Source: Pedobacter glucosidilyticus
Lineage (GTDB): Bacteria; Bacteroidota; Bacteroidia; Sphingobacteriales; Sphingobacteriaceae
Direction of reading: 5' to 3'
Assembly: GCF_002483235.1 (NCBI RefSeq)
Contig: NZ_DLHN01000012.1
Coordinates: 43,339-107,338, forward strand
DNA length: 64,000 bases
The position numbers were made by a program, and so were the translations under genes. Positions within the stretch are counted from its first letter, which is position 1, and every line of letters begins with the position of its first letter. Positions 27,801-37,600 of the stretch are shown in pieces. The notes below the pieces were generated by a model. The model was given only the letters and a program-made list of their open reading frames with translations. It did no database searches and was not told the DNA's origin.

Positions 27801-28939
27801 CTTTAGCTGATGATAAAGAGGAAGTACACCTAACTGTTGAAGATAATGGAATAGGTATCTCCCTGGCCGATCAAAAAAAGATATTCACCAATTTTTATCA
27901 GGCTAATCAAAATACACATAAAAAAGAAGGGTGGGGTATTGGTTTAGCTTTATCAAAAAATATTGTAGAACAGCATCATGGTCGTATTAGCTTGATAAGC
28001 AGACCAGAAACAGAAAATACAGCAGGAAAAACTTCTTTTAAAGTAAGTCTTAAAAAAGGTCAGGCACATTTTAGTAAAGAAGAATTTGCTCAAGAAAATG
28101 ATGTTCTTGAAAATCAGCCTGTATGGTTACCAGAAATTGATTTATATCCACAGCCTTTTATAGAAGAAGAGGAAGTCCCATCGCAAGAAAAAAAATATAC
28201 CATTTTAATTGTTGAGGATAATGATGAGCTGAGAACATTTATCAGACAATCATTAGAAAAATACTACCATATTATGGAGAGCCTTAACGGTTTGCAAGCT
28301 TGGGAACTGGCTATTGAGCAACTTCCAGACATCATCATTAGTGATGTAAATATGCCGGTGATGGATGGTTTTGAACTATGCAGCAAACTTAAACAGGAAG
28401 AAAGAACCAGCCATATTCCTGTAATTTTGCTAACCGCTATGGCGGCAAATATGCATCAAATTGATGGTTTACAAGCCGGTGCCGATATTTATCTTACAAA
28501 ACCATTTAGTATTCAGGTTTTAGAACTTAGTGTTAAAAACTTACTTGCAGGCCGCGAAGCTTTAAAAGATAGATACAGCAAGCAAGTGATGCTGATGCCA
28601 AGAAAGCTAGAGATAGAATCTCCAGATGAAAAGTTTTTAAATAAATTGATGAAATTGATAGAGGATAACCTGGAAGATCCCGAATTTAATGTAACCAGTT
28701 TAGTAGTAGAAATAGGAATGAGCCAAACCGTCTTGTATAAAAAAATTAAAGCTTTAACAGATTTATCTATCACAGACTTTATTAAATCAGTACGTTTAAA
28801 AAGAGCAGCCCAATTGCTAGAAGACAATCAATTAAGTATTGCCGAAATTGCTTACTCGGTAGGTTTTAACGATCGTAAATATTTTAGTAAAGAATTTAAA
28901 AAACAATTCGGAAAAGCGCCTTCTGATTACAGAGATTGA
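24839..28939 (+). CDS. Hybrid two-component system regulator (HTCS)
   Basis: A 1366-residue membrane sensor-regulator typical of Bacteroidota glycan loci. In order: signal peptide (1-20); two-component-regulator propeller repeats (about 30-690, repeated G.LWIGT and DS.GN.WIGT units forming two seven-bladed propellers); a Y_Y_Y domain (about 700-785); one membrane helix (about 795-820); HisKA with SHEIRTPLTL (H857); HATPase with NAFKYTPDGG and GWGIGLALSKNIV; a receiver domain with phospho-acceptor D1169 in SDVNMPVMDG; and a C-terminal AraC-type helix-turn-helix (about 1265-1366). Such sensors bind glycan breakdown products in the periplasm; the chondroitin HTCS of Bacteroides thetaiotaomicron binds an unsaturated disaccharide. 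Position before GH88 and the lyases suggests the same ligand class here. Confidence 0.96.
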   Translation: MFRRSLSIVFLFFYTAIAYGQLSFDHISISSGLSQSTVLSIYKDSRGYMWFGTRDCLNRYDGRSIKIYKNNPKDSSSISTDDYIYSIYEDRSKNLWIGTQDGLNRYIPESDSFERIKYNPKDKNSISDRIVLAIHQTKDGKLFFGTNDGLSILEASEKRNFKKLYKKNGLAGNQVYSVFEDSKKRVWIGTTTGLSVLTFKHHKPYITSYYHNKNLKSSISGNSIKSIAEDSDGNIWIGTETSGLNKFIESTRSFIRYQVKPLEKNSLSSNNIRKIIKDRKGNLWIATMTGLNILNTKDMKFMIYRHDSENPNSLSDNSIKEIYEDNQGSIWLGTMFGGVNVKHPNTIPFTVEKHSKYRNSISSDIISAITADKYGNLWIGTEGQGLNFYNKKTQLYTNFLNQPLNSNSIGHNTVKDIFEDSKGNIWIGLFQGGLDVYNPKTGTFKHYTPDPNNPKALSYGYVSSITEDKDGQLWVATSSKGINLFNRDTETFTVYDTSKNSRIKISSSYIRQVFCDSRGNLWIGTAKGLNLIPYKSTKAIYFTKNTASKTALQSGHINAILEDSKGRIWIGSHHGGLSLYVPKTNSFINYDIKNGVASNNIINILEDKEGYLWVSTDRGLSKFDTQRKIFKNYTVADGLPANEFNYNSAFKDKNGKLYFGSYNGLVSFQPKEIEENKTIPKVVFSGLKLFNKPVGINSSDGLLEKDISFTEEIVFNANQNIFTIDFLALNYINPERNKYAYKLDGFEKDWNYVSTPSATYTNLPPGKYDFLVKASNNDGLWNPEATKLVIIIKPPLWKTWWAYLLYFIMASGLLFLVIRFFRRQARLETQLYYEHLNTQKIEELYQLKLDFFTRISHEIRTPLTLIFAPLENLIKQTAEQQAVSKQIIQIKNNAERLLRLITELLDFRKIETGNMKILVQQYNLVDFCDTIFNSFTTIAESRQIDYSFKTSNQQLLLFFDANQMEKVLYNILSNAFKYTPDGGTIVLALADDKEEVHLTVEDNGIGISLADQKKIFTNFYQANQNTHKKEGWGIGLALSKNIVEQHHGRISLISRPETENTAGKTSFKVSLKKGQAHFSKEEFAQENDVLENQPVWLPEIDLYPQPFIEEEEVPSQEKKYTILIVEDNDELRTFIRQSLEKYYHIMESLNGLQAWELAIEQLPDIIISDVNMPVMDGFELCSKLKQEERTSHIPVILLTAMAANMHQIDGLQAGADIYLTKPFSIQVLELSVKNLLAGREALKDRYSKQVMLMPRKLEIESPDEKFLNKLMKLIEDNLEDPEFNVTSLVVEIGMSQTVLYKKIKALTDLSITDFIKSVRLKRAAQLLEDNQLSIAEIAYSVGFNDRKYFSKEFKKQFGKAPSDYRD

Positions 28940-29093
28940 TGCTGTTTCATCGAAAGATTTATTTTTATATGAATGGAAGATCGTATCAACCATATCATCA
29001 ATTTCAAACTAAGTTTTTTATACGCTTAACTTCTTTTTTCTTAAATAACCATTAATTCTTGTGGGACTTTTTCAGTTCTGGCGGTCATACCTC

Positions 29094-29120
29094 ATATAGG
29101 CATAGGCCTAAAACCTATAT
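29094..29120 (+). repeat. Nested palindrome upstream of the GH88 gene
   Basis: ATATAGG (29094-29100) and CCTATAT (29114-29120) flank TAGGCCTA (29103-29110), itself a perfect 8-bp palindrome, ending 17 nt before the GH88 start. The placement is right for an activator or repressor site or a 5'-UTR hairpin. No -7 box is clear in 28940-29137. Confidence 0.4.
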
Positions 29121-29137
29121 ATCCATAAATTATTGAT

Positions 29138-30397
29138 ATGAATAAGCTCTTTTTAACATTTAAACCAAGGTTTTATACCATTTTAACACTGTTTTTATTA
29201 TTGGCAATAAATAGTAAGGCGCAAGATTATTTTATAAAGAAAAGTTTTGCAACTGCGGCTCCTTTGTATGATAATTTATTAAAAACAACCGAAGGAAATT
29301 TTAAAGATTACCCACACGCTTTACATCCGGATGGCACACTAAAATATCTTCAAATTGATGAGTGGACAGGAGGTTTCTGGCCTGGTATTTTATGGTATAT
29401 GTATGAATTTACCAAAGAAGAAAAATGGCTTAAGCATGCAGAAGCATGGACAAATTCTCTAGAAAGTAACCAATATAATACAGCCCATCATGATATTGGT
29501 TTTATGATGTATTGTAGCTACGGGAATGCTATAAGATTTAATCCTAATCCTAAATATCAGGATATTCTGATACAATCGGCAAAATCACTTTTAAAAAGGT
29601 ATTCACCAACAGTTGGTAGCATCCAATCGTGGAATAAACGTAAATCCAAAGGAAACATTAACACTTGGGAGTACCCTGTAATTATGGATAACATGATGAA
29701 CCTAGAATTACTTTTTTATGCCTCTAAAGTTACCGGCGATACTATTTATAAACATGTAGCTATTAAACATGCCGAGCAAACCATGAAAAATCATATCAGA
29801 GCAGATAATAGCACTTATCATGTAGTAAATTACGACCCACAAACAGGTAAAGTTTTACATCAGCAAACTTTGCAAGGTTTTTCTGATAATTCTACCTGGG
29901 CAAGAGGACAAGCATGGGGTATTTATGGTTTTACAAGTACTTATAGAGAAACAAAAGATCAAAGATTTTTAAATACCGCCATAGCTTTAGCTGATTTTTT
30001 TATCCAACATCCAAATCTGCCTAAAGACAAAATTCCTTATTGGGATTTTAATGTTGGGCAAGCAGGTTATAAACCAGATTGGAATTTTAACCCACAACAA
30101 TATCAACCTACACCCAAAGACGCATCGGCAGCAGCCATAACCAGCTCTGCTTTACTAGAATTAAGCACCTTTGTAAAAGGCGAAAAAGCAAAACGTTATA
30201 AAAATACTGCGCTTAAAATGTTAAAGTCTCTAAGTTCTGAGGCTTATTTAAATACTGACAATGCTAATCCTTATTTTTTATTAAAGCATAGTACTGGCAA
30301 TTTACCAAGCAATAATGAAGTAGATGTACCACTTATTTATGCAGATTATTATTTTTTAGAAGCATTATTAAGATATAAGCGTTTAACAGCTCAGTAG
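29138..30397 (+). CDS. Unsaturated glucuronyl hydrolase (GH88), secreted
   Basis: A 419-residue enzyme with an N-terminal signal peptide (about 1-28, ending NSKAQ). It hydrolyses the 4,5-unsaturated uronate from disaccharides left by polysaccharide lyases. An (alpha/alpha)6 barrel is indicated by WTGGFWPGILWYMYE near residue 78, HHDIGFMMY (D119), MDNMMNLELL (D184) and STWARGQAWGIYGF near 255; the two aspartates match the conserved pair of GH88. The product would feed KduI and KduD encoded at 13856-15506. The EEP-family gene follows after 4 nt. In B. thetaiotaomicron a GH88 is part of the chondroitin sulfate locus. Confidence 0.92.
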   Translation: MNKLFLTFKPRFYTILTLFLLLAINSKAQDYFIKKSFATAAPLYDNLLKTTEGNFKDYPHALHPDGTLKYLQIDEWTGGFWPGILWYMYEFTKEEKWLKHAEAWTNSLESNQYNTAHHDIGFMMYCSYGNAIRFNPNPKYQDILIQSAKSLLKRYSPTVGSIQSWNKRKSKGNINTWEYPVIMDNMMNLELLFYASKVTGDTIYKHVAIKHAEQTMKNHIRADNSTYHVVNYDPQTGKVLHQQTLQGFSDNSTWARGQAWGIYGFTSTYRETKDQRFLNTAIALADFFIQHPNLPKDKIPYWDFNVGQAGYKPDWNFNPQQYQPTPKDASAAAITSSALLELSTFVKGEKAKRYKNTALKMLKSLSSEAYLNTDNANPYFLLKHSTGNLPSNNEVDVPLIYADYYFLEALLRYKRLTAQ

Positions 30398-30401
30398 AAT
30401 C

Positions 30402-31187
30402 ATGAAGAAACTTATTTATACAATATTGATATTGTTATTTACCACAAAGTTAATAGCACAAGAAAAAGGTGTAGTCCTAAAAGTATTATCTTTTAATATA
30501 CACCATGCAAATCCGCCAGCAGATGAAGAAAGTGGAAAAATAGATTTAAATGCTATAACAGAAGTTATTAAACAGGTTGATGCAGATTTAATAGCCTTAC
30601 AAGAAGTTGACGAAAATACCAAAAGAAGTGGTAAAGGAAATCAAGCCAAGTTGATAGCGCAAAAGTTGGGTTTAAAAGTTTATTTTGCTAAAGCAATAGA
30701 TTTTGATGGCGGAGCTTATGGGATAGCCATTCTTTCTAAATACCCTATCAGTAAACACACCATTTATCGTTTAACAAACCAAGCCGATACAAGTGCCGAA
30801 CCTCGTATCATGCAAACTGTAAAAGTAAAACTGCCTGGTAAAAAATACATACGCTTTGCCAATACCCATTTAGATTTTTTAGATACCGGCAATAGAGAGC
30901 TACAAGCACAACAGATTGTAAATATCGTTAATCAAGAAAAATTACCACTTATATTGGCTGGAGACTGGAACGCTGCTTTACCAAGTAAAACACTTGACAT
31001 TATGGATAGCGCCTTAACCAGAACTTGTACAAATTGTCCAGCCACATTTTCTGATGAAAATAGTTTAGCCATAGACTTTATTGCTTACCATAAAAAGAGT
31101 TCCTTTAAAGTGAAAAATCATGTTGTTTTAAACCAAGTTACAGCATCAGATCATTATCCTATTTGGGCAGAGCTTCTTGTTTTTTAA
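30402..31187 (+). CDS. Secreted endonuclease/exonuclease/phosphatase family protein
   Basis: A 261-residue protein with a signal peptide (1-20, ending LIAQ). The EEP fold is clear: SFNIHHAN with N-terminal metal site, ALQEVDENT (metal Glu), TNTHLDF-like FANTHLDFLD, AGDWNAALPSK and C-terminal TASDHYPIWAEL. Members hydrolyse phosphodiesters, such as sphingomyelin, phosphoinositides or nucleic acids, and many secreted ones in Bacteroidota have no known substrate. It starts 4 nt after GH88, so it is co-transcribed with a glycan enzyme; whether it removes a phosphate-linked substituent is unknown. Confidence 0.85.
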   Translation: MKKLIYTILILLFTTKLIAQEKGVVLKVLSFNIHHANPPADEESGKIDLNAITEVIKQVDADLIALQEVDENTKRSGKGNQAKLIAQKLGLKVYFAKAIDFDGGAYGIAILSKYPISKHTIYRLTNQADTSAEPRIMQTVKVKLPGKKYIRFANTHLDFLDTGNRELQAQQIVNIVNQEKLPLILAGDWNAALPSKTLDIMDSALTRTCTNCPATFSDENSLAIDFIAYHKKSSFKVKNHVVLNQVTASDHYPIWAELLVF

Positions 31188-31264
31188 GAGTTTAAAGTAT
31201 ATATCCATACCAAACTCTCGTGAAATTTTGCTTATTATTACGTATAAGAAAATGAACAGTTGTG

Positions 31265-31858
31265 ATGTTTCAAAACTTTAAAAACTACATACAAAATCAT
31301 TCTGACATTACGGATGAGCAGTTTATAACAATTAGCGGCTATTTAAAATCTAAAGTCATTAAAAAAGGAGAATTTGTATTGAGACAAGGAGAAATTTGTG
31401 GCTATTCCTTCTTTGTTTCTAAAGGTTTATTGCGCTCTTACACCATTGATGAACAAGGTAAGGAGCATATCATCCAATTTGCACCAGAAGATTGGATTAT
31501 TGTAGATAGAAGCAGCTATTTTTTTAATGAACCTTCAGAATTGTTTATTGATGCTGTAGAGGATACAGAGCTGGTGATGCTAAATGAAGATTTTATCACC
31601 CAAGCCTGCAATATAAGTACTGTTTACCGAGCTTTTAACCATAAAGCCTTACACAGTCATATCAGGCATCTGCAAAAAAGAGTGAACCTTTTATTAGGAG
31701 CTACCGCAGAACAACGTTATCTGGATTTTATCAAGCTTTATCCAGAACTTACGCTACGTTTACCACAATGGATGATAGCTTCTTATCTGGGGCTTACGCC
31801 AGAATCTTTAAGCAGAGTACGTAAGGAGTTAGCCCGAAGAAACTTCAAACCTCATTAA
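31265..31858 (+). CDS. Crp/Fnr family transcriptional regulator
   Basis: A 197-residue protein with an N-terminal cyclic-nucleotide-binding-like beta barrel (GEFVLRQGEICGYSFFVSKGLLRSYTIDEQGKE region, residues 35-70) and a C-terminal helix-turn-helix (MIASYLGLTPESLSRVRKEL, residues 168-187). The fold is typical of the Bacteroidota Crp-like group that lacks clear cAMP-binding residues. The frame opens with GTG 31262, but ATG 31265 follows at once and is the likelier start. It precedes a pirin gene by 65 nt on the same strand, a pairing seen often; it probably controls it. Confidence 0.88.
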   Translation: MFQNFKNYIQNHSDITDEQFITISGYLKSKVIKKGEFVLRQGEICGYSFFVSKGLLRSYTIDEQGKEHIIQFAPEDWIIVDRSSYFFNEPSELFIDAVEDTELVMLNEDFITQACNISTVYRAFNHKALHSHIRHLQKRVNLLLGATAEQRYLDFIKLYPELTLRLPQWMIASYLGLTPESLSRVRKELARRNFKPH

Positions 31859-31898
31859 TTTCTTATCATACATCAATGCCCAGCTTTTTTCTTTCCTG

Positions 31899-31906
31899 TA
31901 AATTTG
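31899..31906 (+). promoter_or_regulatory. Candidate -7 box of the pirin gene
   Basis: TAAATTTG matches TAnnTTTG and lies 17 nt before the pirin start. No good -33 box is visible at 19-22 nt upstream. Confidence 0.4.
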
Positions 31907-31923
31907 AATCATAAAATTTAAAG

Positions 31924-32802
31924 ATGATGAAAACTAAAAGCATTGAACATATTTTTACTCCGCCAGCCCCACACATGGTAGGCGATGGTTTTAGAGTACA
32001 CAATTTTATACCAGGAAGCTATGGTTTAAGCATGCAAAGGATGAGTCCTTTTATCATGCTCGACTATAATTCAAAATTTTATTTCCCTCCAACAGATAAA
32101 CCTAGAGGAGTAAGCGTACACCCACACCGTGGTTTTGAAACGGTAACGATAGCCTATAAAGGAAAAGTTGCCCATCATGATAGCGCTGGAAATAGCGGTA
32201 TTATAGGCGAAGGCGATGTGCAATGGATGACAGCCGCATCGGGCGTATTACACAAAGAATATCACGAGCAGGAGTTTAGTAAAGCTGGTGGCGATTTTCA
32301 AATGGTACAGCTATGGGTAAATTTACCTGCAAAGGATAAAATGTCTAAGCCTAAATATCAAGAAATCACCAAAGAAAATATTCAAAAATACGCTTTGGAT
32401 AATGATGGCGGTATTATAGAAGTAATTTCTGGGGCTTACCAAGATAAGTCTGGTGCAGCATCAACCTTTACGCCGGTTCATTTGCAAAACGCAAAACTAA
32501 ATGCAGGTGGAAAAGCGGGATTTTCTTTCCCTGCTCATTACAATACAGCATTATTGGTTATAGAAGGGAGCATTAAAGTAAATGATGAAAAAACTGTAGC
32601 TACAGATAATTTCTTGCTGTTTAAAAATGAAGGAGAAGATTTTACCATAGAAGCATTAGAACAAAGCGTTGTCTTAGTTTTAAGCGGAGAACCTATTTTA
32701 GAACCTATTGCAGCTCATGGGCCTTTCGTGATGAATACCCGCGATGAAATTATCCAGGCATTTGAAGATGTTAATCTGGGTAAGTTTGGATACTTGGATT
32801 AA
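31924..32802 (+). CDS. Pirin family protein
   Basis: A 292-residue bicupin. The pirin metal site is complete: HPHRGFETVTIAYKGKVAHHDS with three histidines near residues 60-80 and the Glu of GVLHKEYHEQ near 112; the C-terminal cupin carries SFPAHYNTALLVIEGSIKV. Some pirins (YhhW) act as quercetin 2,3-dioxygenase, others bind transcription factors. Its role here is unknown. It follows the Crp/Fnr-like gene and lies between GH88 and the sulfatase-lyase operon, with no obvious metabolic link to glycan use. Confidence 0.9.
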   Translation: MMKTKSIEHIFTPPAPHMVGDGFRVHNFIPGSYGLSMQRMSPFIMLDYNSKFYFPPTDKPRGVSVHPHRGFETVTIAYKGKVAHHDSAGNSGIIGEGDVQWMTAASGVLHKEYHEQEFSKAGGDFQMVQLWVNLPAKDKMSKPKYQEITKENIQKYALDNDGGIIEVISGAYQDKSGAASTFTPVHLQNAKLNAGGKAGFSFPAHYNTALLVIEGSIKVNDEKTVATDNFLLFKNEGEDFTIEALEQSVVLVLSGEPILEPIAAHGPFVMNTRDEIIQAFEDVNLGKFGYLD

Positions 32803-33160
32803 TAATCAGGTGGTTGATAACTAGTTTGAAGTAATTTTTGAGATGTTATTTATAGATTAATTTCAATTGATTTTCATATTGTTACTGTAGAAGACGAAGA
32901 AGTAATCTCTTTCTATTTTTATTGCATTATGGGCTGCCAATGACTAATGTTAGCACCAAAAGCTTTAAAAATTAGTTAAGTGTATATAGTTCTTCGTCTT
33001 TTGCTTTTAGCTTCTTATCTATGAGCTTTTTAAAAAACGATTATTTACCCCTATAATAACCAATTTTTAACCTTTATCAACAAGCTATTTATAGAATATT
33101 TGACATTAGAATAGGTTTTAAAACACTTGATACCTAGCTAACCAATTTTTTATAATAATC
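32803..33160. other. 358-nt gap before the sulfatase-lyase operon
   Basis: No open frame of note. AAGACGAAGAA (32891-32901) and TTCTTCGTCTT (32990-33000) are perfect inverted repeats 88 nt apart. The 160 nt before the sulfatase start are AT-rich without a clear TAnnTTTG box. The operon promoter must lie here, since the pirin gene is unrelated in function. Confidence 0.5.
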
Positions 33161-34684
33161 ATGTTGAGACTTCAATTTTTACTTTTCTTATTTGTTTTTA
33201 CTGCAAATACATTTGCACAGCAACAGCCTAATATTGTACTTATTTATACCGATGATTTGGGCTATGGAGATGTAAGTTGTTATGGGGCCAACAAAATAAA
33301 AACCCCTCATATAGATAAACTAGCTAAACAGGGTTTACGTTTTACCAATGCCTTTGCCACATCATCTACCTGTACACCGTCAAGGTTTTCTCTACTTACA
33401 GGTAGATATGCCTGGAGAAAATCAGGTACAGATATAGCTCCCGGAAATGCCGGATTAATTATCCCAACCAATACCCCAACCTTACCTGCAATGCTGCAAA
33501 AAGTAGGTTATAAAACCGCTGCTATAGGCAAGTGGCATTTAGGTTTAGGTCCAGATGGTGGACCAAATTGGAACGGCACTATTAAGCCCGGTCCATTAGA
33601 AATTGGTTTTGATTATTGTTTTCTTATCCCGGCAACGGCAGATCGTGTGCCAACCGTTTTTATGGAAAATCGCCATATCATCAACCTAGATCCTAAAGAC
33701 CCTATAGAAGTTGATTATAAGAGAAAAGTAGGAAACGAGCCTACGGGAGAAGAAAATCCTGAGTTATTGAAAATGAAACTTACAGAAGGTCATGCGCAAA
33801 CCATTGTAAACGGCATTAGCAGAATTGGTTATATGAGTGGGGGTAAAAAAGCACTTTGGAAAGATGAAGAACTGGCTTCCCATATCGCAACGCAATCTGT
33901 AAAGTTTATCGCTCAGAATAAAAATAATCCCTTTTTCTTATATCTGGCTACTAACGATATTCATGTACCCAGAGCGCCCAATCAACAATTTGTGGGTAAA
34001 AGTGGTTTAGGCCCAAGAGGGGATGTGATTTTACAACTCGACTGGACAGTTGGCGAAGTCGTAAGAGCTTTAGATAGCCTAAAACTTACTGAAAATACTT
34101 TGATTATTTTTAGTAGCGATAATGGTCCTGTTTTAGATGATGGCTATGCCGATTTTGCTAATGAAATGCTTAATGGGCACAAACCAGCCGCTTATATGCG
34201 TGGCGGTAAATACAGTGCTTTTGATGCAGGCACAAAAGTCCCTTTTATAGCTTGTTGGCCCAAAACCATCAAGCCAGCTGTTTCTTCCGCAGCTTTAAGT
34301 CAGGTTGATTTATATGCTTCTTTAGCAGCCCTCACTCAACAACCTTTAGCTGTAAAAGAAGCTCCAGACAGTTTCAACATGTTGGATGTTCTTTTAGGAA
34401 AATCTGCAAAAGGCAGGTCTTATATCATTCAGCATGCTGTAAACGGTACTTTATCATTCATAAAAAATAATTGGAAATATATTGAACCTGGTAAAGGTCC
34501 AAAGGTGTATCCAGTAACCAATATCGAGAGTGGAAACTCAGAAAATGGATTGCTTTTTAATTTAAAGCAAGACCCATCAGAGCGGGAAGATTTACTTACC
34601 CAAAAACCTAAAAAAGCCTTGAAGCTAGCTAAAGAACTGGCAAGTATAAAAGAAAATCAGGCTACCAGATTAAGTGAAAAATAA
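33161..34684 (+). CDS. Secreted S1-family sulfatase
   Basis: A 507-residue formylglycine sulfatase with a signal peptide (1-19, ending TFAQ). Metal motif IYTDDLGYGDVSCYG near residue 28; formylglycine signature CTPSRFSLLTGR with C71; IGKWHLGLGP near 122; and FSSDNGPVLDDG near 320. The CxPSR form would be converted by an FGE or anSME-type enzyme encoded elsewhere. It is the first gene of an operon with two PL8 lyases and a second sulfatase, so a chondroitin sulfate or unsaturated-disaccharide sulfate ester is the expected target. The position cleaved (2-O, 4-O or 6-O) cannot be told from the motifs. Confidence 0.92.
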   Translation: MLRLQFLLFLFVFTANTFAQQQPNIVLIYTDDLGYGDVSCYGANKIKTPHIDKLAKQGLRFTNAFATSSTCTPSRFSLLTGRYAWRKSGTDIAPGNAGLIIPTNTPTLPAMLQKVGYKTAAIGKWHLGLGPDGGPNWNGTIKPGPLEIGFDYCFLIPATADRVPTVFMENRHIINLDPKDPIEVDYKRKVGNEPTGEENPELLKMKLTEGHAQTIVNGISRIGYMSGGKKALWKDEELASHIATQSVKFIAQNKNNPFFLYLATNDIHVPRAPNQQFVGKSGLGPRGDVILQLDWTVGEVVRALDSLKLTENTLIIFSSDNGPVLDDGYADFANEMLNGHKPAAYMRGGKYSAFDAGTKVPFIACWPKTIKPAVSSAALSQVDLYASLAALTQQPLAVKEAPDSFNMLDVLLGKSAKGRSYIIQHAVNGTLSFIKNNWKYIEPGKGPKVYPVTNIESGNSENGLLFNLKQDPSEREDLLTQKPKKALKLAKELASIKENQATRLSEK

Positions 34685-34695
34685 GCATCCCAAAC

Positions 34696-37600
34696 ATGAA
34701 AAAAATAGTTTTTATACTTTGCTTGCTTATTGCTACAAAACATCTGGCTATAGCCCAACTACAAGCAGATATTTGCGAAAAAGAAGTGCCAAAAGACTGG
34801 CAAGCTAAAAACGGTAAGTTAGCTATCAGTACGCAACATCAGAAAATGGGCGAAAGTTCTGTTGCATGGACTTGGACAAAAGGGGATGAAAGTACTTTAA
34901 ACATTGTTTCAGATGAGTTTAAAAAGGTAGCATCAGATAAACGCAGTACTTTTGTTTTTTGGATTTATAATGAAAATCCGGTTGCAGAGAAACTAAGTTT
35001 TACCTTTTATGCTGCCGACAAAGAAGCTTGTAAATTTGATTTTAACCTCAATTTTAAAGGTTGGCGTACAGCTTGGGTGATGTACCACCGTGATATGCAA
35101 GGTACACCGCAATCCAATATGAATCGTTTAGAAATTAAAGCTCCGGTAACAATAAAAAAGGGAACTTTATTCCTAGACCAAATGATGTATCAGGTAAATA
35201 TCAATCCACGGTCGCCCATGCGAGATTTTCAAGTGCCTTTTGTGAATTTAGAAGGAGACCAAGCGGCCAATGCCCATTGGAATTCACTTTATAAATTTAG
35301 CACAACGCCAGACTATTTACCTCTAAAATCCGCTATAACTCCGCAAGATAAAAAAGAAGTTAGCCAAATTTATAAACGTTTCTTAGAAGTAATTCTTCCT
35401 TCAAAAAAACTTATAACAGATAGCATTATAAGTAAACTAGAAAAAGAATATGCTTTTTGGAAAATTAAAAGAAACGGGCAATACATTAACGGAAGAACAA
35501 TTTTTTCTACCAATGATATCGAATTGTCTGATAGCAGAACATTAGATTCTGCAAAAAAGATAAATGCGAAAACCAATATTAACAGGTACAGTAATTTAAT
35601 GCTTGCTGTAGCAGAAGCCCATCATTTTAGTACTACCCAAACCAATAAAGATAAGCTAGCAACAATGTTTATAAATCTGCTAGACCATGCAGAAAATCAA
35701 GGATGGTCTTTTGGGAGTGGTATGGGTGCTTTACATCACTTAGGTTATAATTTAGAAAGTTATTATACGGCATGCTTACTCATGAAAGATGTTATCAAAG
35801 CATCGGGCAAGCTTGAGCAAACCTTTAAAAGTATGTTTTGGTTTAGCGGCTTGGGCCGAGCTGTGGAAGTGACAGAAAAAATGCCTGAGTCTAATATTGA
35901 TGTTTTAAATACACTTTTACAAGGAATGTTGAGTAGTATTTTAATTTTAGATGATACTCCGGAAAAAATGCGCTTCCTACAATATTACTCACGTTGGTTA
36001 TCTTTCAACATGAAACCCAATGTAGCTATAACAGGTGCTTTTAAACCCGATGGAGCAGTTTTTCATCATGCAACTTTGTATCCGGCTTATGGCGTTGGAG
36101 GCTATAATGGTTTAGCCCCAATTGTTTATGTGCTGAGTAAAACAAGCTATCAGGTAGCGCAAGAAGCGCATCAAAAATTTAAAGAAAATTTATTGATGAT
36201 GCATTACTATACCAATCCTTACAAATGGCCAATCAGCATTTCGGGAAGGCACCCAACGGGAACTTGGAGCATCCCTGACAAACCTTATGCTTACCTAGCA
36301 CTTGCCGGTACTCCGGATGGTAAAGAGGCTATTGACGAGGAAATGGCTGCCGTTTACTTATTAGTAGCTAAGAAGAAAAATTTGGCTTGGGATAAAAAGT
36401 TTAAGCAAATAGGTGTACAAGCTGCAAAACACCCTTCCGGACATTGGAGCTTAAATTACGGTTTATTAGAAATTCATAGAAGAGATAATTGGTTGCTAAC
36501 CGTTAAAGGTCATAATAGGTATATCGTAAGTCATGAGGCTTATCCTAAAGCAAATGTATTTGGTAGATACTTAAGTTATGGTCATGTAGAAGTATTGTTT
36601 CCAGAAACTAAAACCACAACCGGAAGTAATTTTGCTGATAAAGGTTGGGATTGGAACCGCATACCCGGAACAACCACCTTACATGTCCCTCTAGATAAAC
36701 TAAGGGCAAATATCCTTAATGTAGATGATTATAGTGGGGTAGAAGAAATGCTTTTAACAGATGAAGTTTTTGCTGGAGGAACTTCTTTAAACCAACAAGG
36801 GCTTTTTGCCATGAAGCTGAGAGGGCATGATAAATACAATTTAGGAAGCTTTAAAGCTATAAAATCTTGGTTTATGTTTGATAGTTTGTTGGTTTGCTTA
36901 GGTTCTGATATTGAGAATAGTATCAAGGAATATCCAACAGAAACAACCATTTTTCAAAACTATTTAAACAAAACCAACGAAGTTGTATTGCTTGATCATC
37001 AACCAATTGATTTTCCCGCTCAATTATCAAAAACTTTAACAACGCCAACTTTTGTATTAGATAACAGAGGGATAGGCTATTATTTAGCAGCCAATAATAA
37101 TATTACGCTAAGTAAAAATCAGCAGCAATCTAGAGATCAAAAAGATACGCAAAACACAAAGGGTAATTTTGCTAGCTTAGTTTTACAACATGGTTCTGCA
37201 CCAAAAAATGAAGGTTATGAATATGCCATGTTGATTGGTACTGACGCACAAAAAATGCAGACTTTTAAAACGCAAATGTCTGGTAAAACGCCTGTTTATC
37301 AGGTTTTACAAAAAACCGCTGATGCACATAGCGTAAAATATACAGCGCAGCAGCTTACAGGTTTGGTACTTTTTAAAGAGAATAGTAAATCAACAGATCC
37401 GCTTATCATCAACAACAGTAAAGCTTGTTTAATTTTATATCAGCCAGATGCAGAAAAACTAAATTTAGCAATTACCGACCCTGATTTAGGATTTTACCAA
37501 GGTGCTGATGAAACACCGCTAAACAACAATGGTACAAGAAAAGAGGTAAGTATTTATTCTCGTTATTGGTTTAAAACCGATGCTCAACCATCTGTAATAC

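Noticed and set aside
30402..31187. DNA repair exonuclease III
   Set aside because: A clear signal peptide and operon with a secreted glycosidase argue against a cytoplasmic repair role.
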